Source of the DNA: Bacillota bacterium
Lineage (GTDB): Bacteria > Bacillota > Clostridia > Oscillospirales > Ruminococcaceae
DNA length: 64,000 bases
Reading direction: 5' to 3'
Assembly: GCA_023458875.1 (NCBI GenBank)
Contig: JAEWXO010000003.1
Span: 12,847-76,846, forward strand
The first letter of the stretch is position 1. Each line of letters starts with the position of its first letter. Of this stretch, positions 9,358 to 16,944 are shown in pieces. Position numbers and translations under genes: made by a program. Below the pieces are notes generated by a model that saw nothing but the letters and a program-made list of their open reading frames with translations, did not search any database and was not told the DNA's origin.

Positions 9358-9621
9358 TCAGTCAATAAATCTTGAAAAGATAGTATATATCACAATTGCA
9401 GTAATGATACATATTACCTGTGCTATACTGATATCGAGTGTAAATCCGAGTGATATTGTCATAATCATAAGATCAATTGAAAGAGGTGCTTCGTGATCAA
9501 GACCGATAGAGACAGTATTTGACAGCAATGTGCTGTCAGTATGCTGCCCTATATATCCACCTATAATAATTGAGCTTATTATTAATGTGCCAAACACAAA
9601 GCCTTTTTTTGTGAGTTTCAT
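9358..9621 (-). CDS. DUF4321-type small membrane protein
   Basis: An 87-residue protein with two hydrophobic segments (about residues 8-24 and 63-84). It has the SIGLDHEAPLSIDLMIMTISLGFTL-type middle typical of DUF4321. No biochemical role is known to me. It lies between the U32 peptidase gene and mreB, a place where DUF4321 genes are often found in Clostridia, so a link to cell-envelope growth is plausible but unproven. GAAAGGAAA lies upstream of the ATG. Confidence 0.7.
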   Translation of the reverse strand: MKLTKKGFVFGTLIISSIIIGGYIGQHTDSTLLSNTVSIGLDHEAPLSIDLMIMTISLGFTLDISIAQVICIITAIVIYTIFSRFID

Positions 9622-9648
9622 TTTCTGAAGATTTCCTTTCTCAAGAAG

Positions 9649-11697
9649 TTACTTTATACCTCGAAAATATAAGCCGCGTGTTATTCCGGAAGGAGCAACC
9701 GGTGAGCCGTTTATATAATCTGATACAATTTTTTTGACCTGTATTTCTGTTTCATCTGTAAAATAAAGTGTAATAAAGTCAATCCCGTCAAACTCGTCAG
9801 TTTTATCAGCAAGATAAACTGTATCTGGATTAAAAATTTCTGTATAGTCATAGCTGCACTTTACCGTAAAGCTGCGGTTTGTCCTGTCAGTTATAATGTG
9901 TTTGCAGCTGCTGCATCCGACAGTGTTTTTAATAGGACAGTTAGATGTAAGCATAAGAGGCAGTCTTCCGTAAGCAATAATTCCGACAGGCACAGGACTG
10001 TATATTTTTTTTATCTGTGAAAGCTTAAGCTCAAACGACATAGTGGAATCAGTCAGCCCAAGAGCAGAGAGAGACTTCAATGAGTATGAATTTGCAATGT
10101 TTAAGCCAAAGTCACCGTGAAGTTTGAAACCAATATCTGTTCCGGTCTTTATATATGAAAGATTGTTGCACATAATGTGTCTGAAACCGCGCTCATAAAG
10201 TGCCTTCAGTCCGGAAATAATTTTACGCTCATCAGTGATAAAGCGAGGCGGTTCAATAATTATTCTTTCTACGATGTTATACGGAATATTATTTTCTTTT
10301 AAGATATAGTGCATCGGAAATATTATCATGTCAATAATATCAGTATCTATGAGGGAAATCTGATCTTTGTTTTCAAGTCTTATTCTGATCAGGGGCATAG
10401 CAGATTCCGTAATATGATTTTTTTTCTCATAATTAAGCGAAAAATCATTATTAACAAATTTATTACAGGCCTGTTCACGAAGCCTGTATAAATTTTCTAT
10501 AGCATTGCGTCTTATGCAGTTTATAGCAGAGGCCGGTACTGTAAGTCCTTCCTCAAGATTTATTTTTATTTTACCGGGAGAATAGATTGTATTTCCGAGC
10601 TTTGAAAGCTGTTTTTTTATTATATCATCACTAATGGCTTTGTTCTGTGCTTTTTCAGGTACTGAACCGTATACGGAAAATGAATGATTTTCACTGTCTG
10701 TTGCTTTAAGAACAACAGATTTACCGGCACTTATCGTAATCTCAAAATCTACTGATGAGATTTTCCTTTCTTTCTGATAAAGCTGATTAAGCTCCGGAAT
10801 GACAGATGCTGAAGAAATAACATCGTTTTTGTCACGCATACCGAACATGTTATATTTTTTCGAAGTAAAATATCCGTCGGTAAAACCGTTCCTTGAAAAT
10901 ACGGATTTTAATGAATCTGTATCGGGTGTCTGTCCGTCGATGGCATTTCTGTATGCTGTGACAGCGGCTGCTACATATTCAGGCCGCTTCATACGTCCTT
11001 CTATTTTAAGGGAAGCAACACCGGCTTTTTTAAGACTGTCTATATGGTCTATAAGTGAAAGATCCTTTAAAGAAAGGCAATTGCCGTTTGTATCGGATGA
11101 TGCGGAAAACGGAAGGCGGCAGCTCTGTGCGCAAAGCCCTCTGTTTGCACTTCTGGAGCCTATCATGGCAGACATATAACACTGTCCGGAAACCGACATG
11201 CACAGAGCGCCGTGTACAAAAACCTCTGTATCAATATCCGCCGAGGAAATACCGGAAATAATCTCGGAAGATGCTTCACGTGAAATTACCACCCTGGAAA
11301 ATCCAAGCTTCTTTGCAAGCAGAGCTCCGTTTACAGAGTGAACAGTCATTTGCGTAGATGCATGAATATGAATATCCGGTGCAATACTTTTTATTATTAA
11401 TGCTGCCCCCGGATCCTGAACTATAAACGCATCAGGTAAAAGAGCAGCATATTTTTTTATTTCCGCTGCAAATTCGTCAAGCTGAGAATCCATGAGCATT
11501 GTGTTTACTGTTATATATAATCTGGCGTTGTAAAGGTGACAGAGATGTATTGCCTGTTCCATTTCCGAATGATCAAAATTTGCAGCGTTCTGTCTTGCCG
11601 AAAAATTTTTCCCTCCTGCGTATACCGCATCTGCTCCGCAGCGTAATGCGGCAATAACCGATTCCATGTTTCCGGCAGGGGCAAGTAATTCTATCAT
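9649..11697 (-). CDS. U32 family peptidase / RNA hydroxylation-type protein
   Basis: A 682-residue member of peptidase family U32. The N-terminal TIM-barrel-like part begins IELLAPAGNMESV and carries the family signature around EVFVHGALCMSVSGQCYMS. Conserved cysteines follow in RSANRGLCAQSCRLPF, and another cysteine set occurs late (CPIKNTVGCSSC, KCSYDY), as expected for Fe-S-linked members. A middle DUF3656-like region separates them. Relatives include collagenase-like proteins and RlhA/TrhP, which hydroxylate RNA; the substrate here cannot be told. It starts 8 nt after zapA ends and is followed closely by the DUF4321 gene. Confidence 0.88.
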   Translation of the reverse strand: MIELLAPAGNMESVIAALRCGADAVYAGGKNFSARQNAANFDHSEMEQAIHLCHLYNARLYITVNTMLMDSQLDEFAAEIKKYAALLPDAFIVQDPGAALIIKSIAPDIHIHASTQMTVHSVNGALLAKKLGFSRVVISREASSEIISGISSADIDTEVFVHGALCMSVSGQCYMSAMIGSRSANRGLCAQSCRLPFSASSDTNGNCLSLKDLSLIDHIDSLKKAGVASLKIEGRMKRPEYVAAAVTAYRNAIDGQTPDTDSLKSVFSRNGFTDGYFTSKKYNMFGMRDKNDVISSASVIPELNQLYQKERKISSVDFEITISAGKSVVLKATDSENHSFSVYGSVPEKAQNKAISDDIIKKQLSKLGNTIYSPGKIKINLEEGLTVPASAINCIRRNAIENLYRLREQACNKFVNNDFSLNYEKKNHITESAMPLIRIRLENKDQISLIDTDIIDMIIFPMHYILKENNIPYNIVERIIIEPPRFITDERKIISGLKALYERGFRHIMCNNLSYIKTGTDIGFKLHGDFGLNIANSYSLKSLSALGLTDSTMSFELKLSQIKKIYSPVPVGIIAYGRLPLMLTSNCPIKNTVGCSSCKHIITDRTNRSFTVKCSYDYTEIFNPDTVYLADKTDEFDGIDFITLYFTDETEIQVKKIVSDYINGSPVAPSGITRGLYFRGIK

Positions 11698-11705
11698 GTC
11701 TGAAC

Positions 11706-12092
11706 CTAGGCTTTCTTATTATTATTATTACTATGGTTGTCTTTTAATTTTTGCAGATTAAGAGTGTCCTCAAGTTCAGTAATTTTATTTTTTAATGTTT
11801 CTATTTCACGGAGTGCGCTGTCACGTTCAAGACGTGCTTTGCCTGCTTCGTCTACGTATTCTTTTATCTGTACACGAAGATTATCCAGACTTTCATTGCA
11901 TTTGTTAATATCATCAAGTTTAGAAAGCGCAATCATTACAGAAGCAGAGTATACAGAGATATTTGTGTTGTTTCCAACCAGTTCCGAAATGCTTTTTTCC
12001 AGCTTTCTTGCCAGCGCATATACATATGTCGGTTCTTCTTCTGTATGCAGACAGTATTCCTTGCCGCATATCACTACCTTTACTTTATTCAT
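11706..12092 (-). CDS. zapA: Cell division protein ZapA
   Basis: Small FtsZ-associated protein that bundles FtsZ filaments at the septum. The N-terminal ZapA domain reads NKVKVVICGKEYCLHTEEE, then YVYALARKLEKSISEL. It is followed by a long coiled coil (about residues 60-118) and an Asn/Lys-rich tail. The ATG at 12090-12092 is chosen because AAAGGG lies just upstream; a longer frame upstream contains no ZapA-like sequence. The product is 128 residues. It is the first gene of the shape/division block. Confidence 0.88.
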   Translation of the reverse strand: MNKVKVVICGKEYCLHTEEEPTYVYALARKLEKSISELVGNNTNISVYSASVMIALSKLDDINKCNESLDNLRVQIKEYVDEAGKARLERDSALREIETLKNKITELEDTLNLQKLKDNHSNNNNKKA

Positions 12093-12250
12093 CAGAATAC
12101 CCTTTCTTTTAATATTTAATTTAAAAAAATTAGTGGGCAGAAAAAACCCCACATAAATATTATAATATATTTTTTTTGCGTTGCATAGCCCTATATTCAA
12201 ATTTTCATTAAAAAAATTAATTATTTTTTAAATAAAGGAAAAACAAGGGA

Positions 12251-12290
12251 AAGCCCCGGGATTGTTTATTTAAAAACGTTCCCGGGGCTT
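12251..12290 (-). terminator. Terminator after the dockerin/LRR gene
   Basis: AAGCCCCGGGA (12251-12261) pairs perfectly with TCCCGGGGCTT (12280-12290). It lies about 50 nt past the stop of the minus-strand gene and is followed on that strand by a T-rich stretch. Confidence 0.85.
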
Positions 12291-12338
12291 AATTGCTCTA
12301 TAACAATTTATGGTGTATATGAATATTTATTCTAAAAA

Positions 12339-13829
12339 TCAAAGTACCGGACCAAGTGTAACCTTATCACCGAGAATGAACTGCTTTAATGTTGTAAGGT
12401 CAGCAAGGTTTATTGAGTCATCATCCAGAACATCAGCGGCAATCTGCTGAATTTCGTCAAGTGATTTTTCATTGAGAAGGTTCAATGCAAGACATGTAAG
12501 GTCTGTAATATCAGTATTTTTGTCACCTGTAACATCTCCGTATACGAGAGCTGTTATTTTCTTAATTGCTTCCTTTGTAGAATCATCAAGGTTTGCACAC
12601 TGTGCAAGTGAAATATCCTTTATATTCTCAAGATTTTTAGGAATGTTAATGGATTCAATGTTTTTGCTTCCCTCAAATGTTCCTTCTTCGATAACCTTCA
12701 GTCCTTCAGGAAGAACAGCTTCTTTAAGGTTTTCACAGTTCCCGAAAGCTTTTTTGCCGATTTTTTTAACGCCTTCGCCGATTTCGACTTTTTCAAGCTT
12801 CTTTGCGTTCAGAAAAGCTTCGTCATCTATTTTCTTCATTGTGTCAGGAATAACTATTTCCTTTAATGAAGAATCCTTGAATGCTTCTCCTTCAATTTCA
12901 CGGAGACTGTCAGGGAGCTTTACCTTCTCTATATTTTTGCAGTTATCAAAAGCATACCTTGCAATTTTTTCTACACCCTCAGGAATAGAGAATACTGTAT
13001 CTGTTTTTGCATCAGGGTAAGAAATAAGAATTTTCATGTCCTTGTCATAGAGAACGCCGTCAACTGATTTGAAATTCTTGTTTTTAATGTCAACCTTTAT
13101 TTCCTGAAGATCTGTGAAATAAAACAGAGAAAGCAGTTCGTCGATTGTCAGTGATGACTTGTCTTCAGGTATTACAAGCTCTTCAAAATCTCCAAGCTTT
13201 GTCCAGTCAATTAAAAACTTCAGGTTTATATCACATATGGAAACCTTGTTTTTGGAGTCCGTATTTTCATCCTTTTCAGGTTTAGCAGGCTTTGGAACGC
13301 CGGTCCCTTCTGTTACTTCAGGCTTAGCAGGCTTTGTTAAGTCAGTATTCTTTGTAACTTCAGGTTTTGAAGGCTTGGTAGCGTCAGGGTCCTTTGTGAC
13401 TGCAGGCTTTGTAGGCGTGGTAGCATCAGGGTCCTTTGTAACTACAGGCTTTGAAGGCTTAGTAGCGTCAGAATCCTTTGTAACCTCAGGCTTTGAAGGC
13501 TTTGTAGCGTCAGAGTCCTTTGTAACTTCCGGCTTTGAAGGCTTGGTAGCATCAGAATCCTTTGTAACTTCAGGTTTCACAGGCTTAGTAACGTCAGAGT
13601 CCTTTGTAACTACAGGCTTTACAGGCTTGCTTATGTCAGTACCTTTTGTTACAGAAGGTACAGTGACATCTGATGTTTCAACCTTTTGTGTAATTGTTGT
13701 GACAGGCGCTTCTGATACTGCTGTATCTGCTGAAACGCTTGCAAAAGAACCTGCTACCATTGTCAGTGCGGATATACCGGCTACTATTTTTGAAATTTTC
13801 ATAGTTAATTCTTGTCTTGTTTGATACAA
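12339..13829 (-). CDS. Secreted dockerin protein with TKP repeats and BspA-type leucine-rich repeats
   Basis: A 496-residue exported protein of unknown target. Order: signal peptide (about 1-35, KISKIVAGISALTMVAGSFA), nine tandem 14-residue repeats (residues 60-185, pattern VTKDSDATKPSKPE), a BspA/LRR_5 region (about 245-420, steps such as IPEGVEKIARYAFDNC), and a C-terminal type I dockerin (about 430-490, with GDVTGDKNTDITDL and a second, more divergent half DDDSINLADL). Dockerins bind cohesins on scaffoldins or at the cell surface, so this is probably assembled into a cellulosome-like complex. A TTG at 13827-13829 has GGGAGG 6 nt upstream. The ATG nine codons later has none comparable, so TTG is the better start. 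Confidence 0.88.
   Translation of the reverse strand: MYQTRQELTMKISKIVAGISALTMVAGSFASVSADTAVSEAPVTTITQKVETSDVTVPSVTKGTDISKPVKPVVTKDSDVTKPVKPEVTKDSDATKPSKPEVTKDSDATKPSKPEVTKDSDATKPSKPVVTKDPDATTPTKPAVTKDPDATKPSKPEVTKNTDLTKPAKPEVTEGTGVPKPAKPEKDENTDSKNKVSICDINLKFLIDWTKLGDFEELVIPEDKSSLTIDELLSLFYFTDLQEIKVDIKNKNFKSVDGVLYDKDMKILISYPDAKTDTVFSIPEGVEKIARYAFDNCKNIEKVKLPDSLREIEGEAFKDSSLKEIVIPDTMKKIDDEAFLNAKKLEKVEIGEGVKKIGKKAFGNCENLKEAVLPEGLKVIEEGTFEGSKNIESINIPKNLENIKDISLAQCANLDDSTKEAIKKITALVYGDVTGDKNTDITDLTCLALNLLNEKSLDEIQQIAADVLDDDSINLADLTTLKQFILGDKVTLGPVL
13275..13652 (-). repeat. Nine tandem 42-bp coding repeats
   Basis: 378 bp made of nine 42-bp units encoding 14-residue repeats of the type VTKDSDATKPSKPE. 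The three central units are almost identical in DNA and the outer ones diverge. This suggests recent expansion from the middle. It forms a Thr/Pro/Lys linker between signal peptide and LRR domain. Confidence 0.95.
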
Positions 13830-13911
13830 GACAATCCTCCCTTCAGATTTTGAATTTTTTTAAGTCAGATTTGCAATGCAGAGTGTAATGATATTGATAT
13901 GTAATAAGCAC

Positions 13912-14130
13912 AAACTGCAGCTTATCGTTGCTATATTTTAGATGCACCCGAAATGAAAAAGGTTTCCGGAAAAATATATTTTTTGAAATTATTTTTCCGG
14001 ATTAATGATGAAAAAAGCTTTAGCTGTAAACTGCAGATTTTGTTGCTGTATTAATTAGATGTCCGAAAAATACGAAAGGTTCCCAGAAAAAATAAAAAAT
14101 TTTTATATAATTCTGGGGAACCTTTTGACT
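13912..14130. repeat. Degenerate direct repeat with two hairpins between dockerin and sigma genes
   Basis: Two diverged copies with a period near 116 bp: each starts AACTGCAG, continues with TTGTTGCTRTATT-like sequence and GATG..CCGAAA, and ends in a hairpin. The first hairpin pairs TCCGGAAAAAT (13965-13975) with ATTTTTCCGGA. The second pairs AAAGGTTCCC-AGAA (about 14075-14088) with TTCTGGGGAACCTTT (about 14111-14125). The region lies between divergent genes and could hold regulatory structure; I see no ORF in it. Confidence 0.6.
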
Positions 14131-14211
14131 TTTTAACTCATCTTATTTATAATGATGTATATATGAGCTGTAAATTCAATACGACAAGTGATCTTGCAAA
14201 GGAGCGAGGAT

Positions 14212-14673
14212 ATGGATTCCAGAGAGCAATTCAGCCAGAACGTTCTGAAGTACAGTGAGTCACTCTTTTTTGTTGCTAAAGGGGTATTAAAGAACGATGC
14301 TGACGCAGAGGATGCTGTTTGCAATGCAATAATGAAAGCATACGAAAACTTCGGTCAGCTTAAGGATATAAAGGCTTTTAAGTCATGGATAACGCGTATA
14401 GTTTTAAACGAAGCGTATATGATATGCAGAAAAAATAAAAATACGCAGTCAATAGAAGAAGTACTTCAGGAACCGTCTTATACAGTCAGGTATTATGATG
14501 AGACATGGGAAATTGTCAACTCACTTGAAGAAGAATATAAAACAGTCCTTATATTGTTTTATTATAATGATTTTTCGATAAAAGAAATAGCAAAGACACT
14601 TGATATAGCCACGGGAACTGTAAAATCAAGACTTAACCGTGGGCGACAGAAGGTTAAAGAGCTGATAAAATAA
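14212..14673 (+). CDS. ECF-type RNA polymerase sigma factor
   Basis: A 153-residue sigma-70 family protein with region 2 (about residues 5-70, KYSESLFFVAKGVLKNDADAEDAV) and region 4 (about 100-150, FSIKEIAKTLDIATGTVKSRL), joined by a short linker and lacking regions 1 and 3. It directs polymerase to a dedicated promoter set. The ATG at 14212 is preferred because AAAGGAG lies 7 nt upstream; a GTG eight codons earlier lacks a site. It is followed 21 nt later by a membrane protein likely to control it. Which signal it answers is unknown. It is divergent from the dockerin gene. Confidence 0.9.
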   Translation: MDSREQFSQNVLKYSESLFFVAKGVLKNDADAEDAVCNAIMKAYENFGQLKDIKAFKSWITRIVLNEAYMICRKNKNTQSIEEVLQEPSYTVRYYDETWEIVNSLEEEYKTVLILFYYNDFSIKEIAKTLDIATGTVKSRLNRGRQKVKELIK

Positions 14674-14694
14674 ACTTATAAGGGAAACGGGTGA

Positions 14695-15591
14695 ATGTAT
14701 ATGGTACATAGAAGCAGGCTCTTTAATAAGAGTGTAAAAAACAAAGACAGTTATATTTCTGAAGGATACAGCCAGCGTATACTGGATACTCTCAGCAGTC
14801 TGCCTGATTCTTTGCCTGAAGATAAACACAATGTCTGTATTGTTAAACACAGCAGAAACTCCGCATATACAGCAGCACTGTCCGCAGCGGCAGTAATGAT
14901 GATTGTGGTGGGAAGCGTGTATGCATATACGAAATTTTCTTCCATGGGCAGGGGCGACGGTAATGATCCGCATACTGCAGTAACAACAGTTACAACAGAT
15001 GCGTCAGACGAAAAAAGCAATAATACATCTACATCCTCGTATAAAGAATTTACAACAATATCTGTTACTGAAACGACAACAGCATTCTCTGAAATATCAT
15101 CAGAGAATCATGATATAGCAGGAAATACAGATATCTTCACTACTCATACTGACCGTACTTATCGGGCGCAGACAGGTGAAAATAAGCAGACGGCATCAGT
15201 ATATTACAAAAAAGAAACAGAAAATGCGGCTCAGACAACAAAGGCAAAAACAACAGACAAAGCCGAACCGAAAACTGAGATTAAGGAGACAAGGAAAGCC
15301 GAAAAAAATCAGACAGAAACGATGCCTGATCACGTAGTTCCGGATGACAAAAAGCCTTTTGTAACAGCTCCGCCTATAGTCACACTGCCTGTTCCTCCGG
15401 TTCACACAGACAAGGAAAACGAAAAGCCTGATAATGACTTCTTTGAAAATAACAAAGACTTTCCGGGGATTGGCAGGGTAAAAGAATCTCCTGATAAAGA
15501 CAACGGCAAAACGGAAGAAGAAAAAGAGGAGGATAAACAGGATTTCCATGAATTTGGAAATGTAAAAGGCATAAACGGACCCGGAAAATAA
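14695..15591 (+). CDS. Putative membrane-bound anti-sigma factor, Thr/Lys-rich exterior
   Basis: A 298-residue protein I cannot assign to a named family. A short cytoplasmic N-terminus of about 58 residues precedes one membrane segment (about 60-80, AALSAAAVMMIVVGSVYAY). A long external region rich in Thr, Lys, Glu and Pro follows. Near the end are two similar short segments (FPGIGRVK and FHEFGNVKGINGPGK). Topology and position immediately after the ECF sigma gene suggest an anti-sigma or signal-receptor role. No zinc anti-sigma motif is visible in the short N-terminal part. Function is inference from context. Confidence 0.55.
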   Translation: MYMVHRSRLFNKSVKNKDSYISEGYSQRILDTLSSLPDSLPEDKHNVCIVKHSRNSAYTAALSAAAVMMIVVGSVYAYTKFSSMGRGDGNDPHTAVTTVTTDASDEKSNNTSTSSYKEFTTISVTETTTAFSEISSENHDIAGNTDIFTTHTDRTYRAQTGENKQTASVYYKKETENAAQTTKAKTTDKAEPKTEIKETRKAEKNQTETMPDHVVPDDKKPFVTAPPIVTLPVPPVHTDKENEKPDNDFFENNKDFPGIGRVKESPDKDNGKTEEEKEEDKQDFHEFGNVKGINGPGK

Positions 15592-15638
15592 CATTGATTT
15601 TCATACTGACAAATATCCTCGGTGAAAGGAAGAAGGAA

Positions 15639-16232
15639 ATGAATATAAAAGAAGAATTATTAAGGAAAGTCAGCATGACAGAAGACATACAGTTAAACGA
15701 TATTGATACAGACATCGGAAAAATAAAAGCTGTTATGATAAATGAGGTGGTACCCGCTGATCCATCACAGGATTTTTACGGAAATGCCGATTCTGATTAT
15801 ATAAAAACAACAATTCAGCTTTTTGAAAAATCGGGGCTTAATATAAACGGAATCAATGATATTTTAAGCATGGGGATTTATATTACAAATGCAGTCAAAG
15901 TACCAAAGAATGAATATGCTGTCTCCAGGGAAAGCATTGAAAAAAGTCTGCCGTATCTTGAAAATGAGCTGGCACTTTTTCCGGATATAAAGGTCATTAT
16001 GCTTATGGGGGACGTTGCAAAAAAGTCGTTTAATATGATTGCAAAAAAACAAACAGGGAAAAATATGGTTCCCTCCTTTTCAACTTACAGACTCAGAGAA
16101 AGTGAACTATACTACAGAAATATACGTGTAATGCCGTCATACATTATGACAGGAGGAAGTATCCAGATTGAAAAATCAAAAATTCAGATGATTTCAGAGG
16201 ATATTTCAGTTATGGCAGATTTAATAAAATAG
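15639..16232 (+). CDS. Uracil-DNA glycosylase superfamily-like protein
   Basis: A 197-residue protein with features of the UDG superfamily: an early VMINEVVP segment where the water-activating motif would lie, ITNAVKVPK in the middle, the beta-strand segment VIMLMGDVAKKSF, and MPSYIMTGG near the end in place of the usual HPS loop. It may excise damaged bases or be a diverged non-catalytic relative. The ATG at 15639 has AAGGA just upstream. An upstream in-frame ATG would overlap the previous gene's end and lacks a site. It is probably co-transcribed with the sigma/anti-sigma pair. Confidence 0.6.
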   Translation: MNIKEELLRKVSMTEDIQLNDIDTDIGKIKAVMINEVVPADPSQDFYGNADSDYIKTTIQLFEKSGLNINGINDILSMGIYITNAVKVPKNEYAVSRESIEKSLPYLENELALFPDIKVIMLMGDVAKKSFNMIAKKQTGKNMVPSFSTYRLRESELYYRNIRVMPSYIMTGGSIQIEKSKIQMISEDISVMADLIK

Positions 16233-16235
16233 ATA

Positions 16236-16298
16236 AAAGGCATTACTGCCTGAAAGCTTGTTTTCAAAGCGATCATGCGGTAATGCCTTTGGTTTTTT
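16236..16298 (+). terminator. Terminator after the UDG-like gene
   Basis: AAAGGCATTAC (16236-16246) pairs with GTAATGCCTTT (16280-16290), followed by GGTTTTTTG. Confidence 0.85.
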
Positions 16299-16388
16299 GT
16301 GTTTTTCTGATATAGTCTGGGTTTGCCGATTAAATTAAAGGTAAGCATTATTGGCAAGGGGAATTTACGAGGTCCGGAATATAAAAAA

Positions 16389-16415
16389 ATACCAGTCGTT
16401 TCATGTGACTGGTAT
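16389..16415. terminator. Hairpin, possible bidirectional terminator
   Basis: ATACCAGTC (16389-16397) pairs exactly with GACTGGTAT (16407-16415), with A-rich sequence before and T-rich after. It lies between the UDG-like gene and the AAA-ATPase remnant. Confidence 0.6.
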
Positions 16416-16469
16416 AATTATTATTTTTATCAGTCTGAATAAGGCGATAGCTTTACATAACACAGCTTT

Positions 16470-16620
16470 TCACAGAATTTTCACAGAATGAGATACCGTA
16501 TTTAATGTTTTGCCGAATCTTCTTGGTCGTGAAAAAAGTTTAACTTTAGCGGCATCTTCAATTAAATCAGCTATCAGCATTGTTTTATCCACGAAACAGC
16601 TGTCTTTATTTATTATTTCC
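16470..16620 (-). pseudogene. Remnant of an AAA-ATPase-like (PF09820-type) gene
   Basis: On the minus strand about 50 codons read FEEIINKDSCFVDKT, then LIADLIED and KLFSRPRRFGKTLN before a stop. The VDKT plus TRPRRFGKT pair is characteristic of the N-terminus of AAA-ATPase-like proteins common in gut bacteria; the rest (several hundred residues) is missing. The open frame runs directly into the end of the 185-bp inverted-repeat element, so that element lies at or in the broken 5' end. Identification is by motif only. Confidence 0.65.
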
Positions 16621-16805
16621 TCAAACTTCGCACATCAAAAATAATTTCACATCTTGAAAATTCAAGGGTTCTCACAGTATAAAATAGCTTTTAATCGACA
16701 AACCACGTAGCATAACGGAACGCATAAATGCGTTCCCTACATTGAGCGTAACCCTCGTAGGGAACGGATTCATCCGTTCCGTGAAATTCATCCTGCGAAG
16801 TTTGA
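16621..16805. mobile_element. 185-bp MITE-like inverted-repeat element, copy 1
   Basis: Bounded by TCAAACTTCGCA (16621-16632) and its exact complement TGCGAAGTTTGA (16794-16805). Inside are two perfect hairpins: GGAACGCAT/ATGCGTTCC and GGAACGGAT/ATCCGTTCC. A longer pairing, CGTTCCCTAC with GTAGGGAACG, can replace them. There is no ORF. A near-identical copy in opposite orientation lies at 33798-33982. No clear target duplication is visible at either copy. Confidence 0.85.
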
Positions 16806-16847
16806 TTTAATATTAAAAAATTATTTTTACATATTAAATAAATTCTC

Positions 16848-16876
16848 TTGTCAAAGCAGAATATATATTGTATAAT
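16848..16876 (+). promoter_or_regulatory. Sigma-A promoter for the YfhO-family gene
   Basis: TTGTCA (16848-16853), 17-nt spacer, TATAAT (16871-16876), about 70 nt ahead of the start codon. Confidence 0.7.
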
Positions 16877-16944
16877 AAAAATATATGTGCTTTAAATATG
16901 AAGCAAAGCACAATACAATATAAAGAAGAAACAGGAGGATCTAA

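Noticed and set aside
13159..13824. Long plus-strand ORF across the dockerin repeat region
   Set aside because: It is the antisense of the 42-bp repeat, which stays open by periodicity. It has no ribosome site or known domain, and the minus-strand gene is well supported.
16621..16805. The 185-bp element as a simple transcription terminator
   Set aside because: Its perfect 12-bp ends, nested hairpins and exact second copy elsewhere in reverse orientation fit a mobile repeat better, and no T-run follows.
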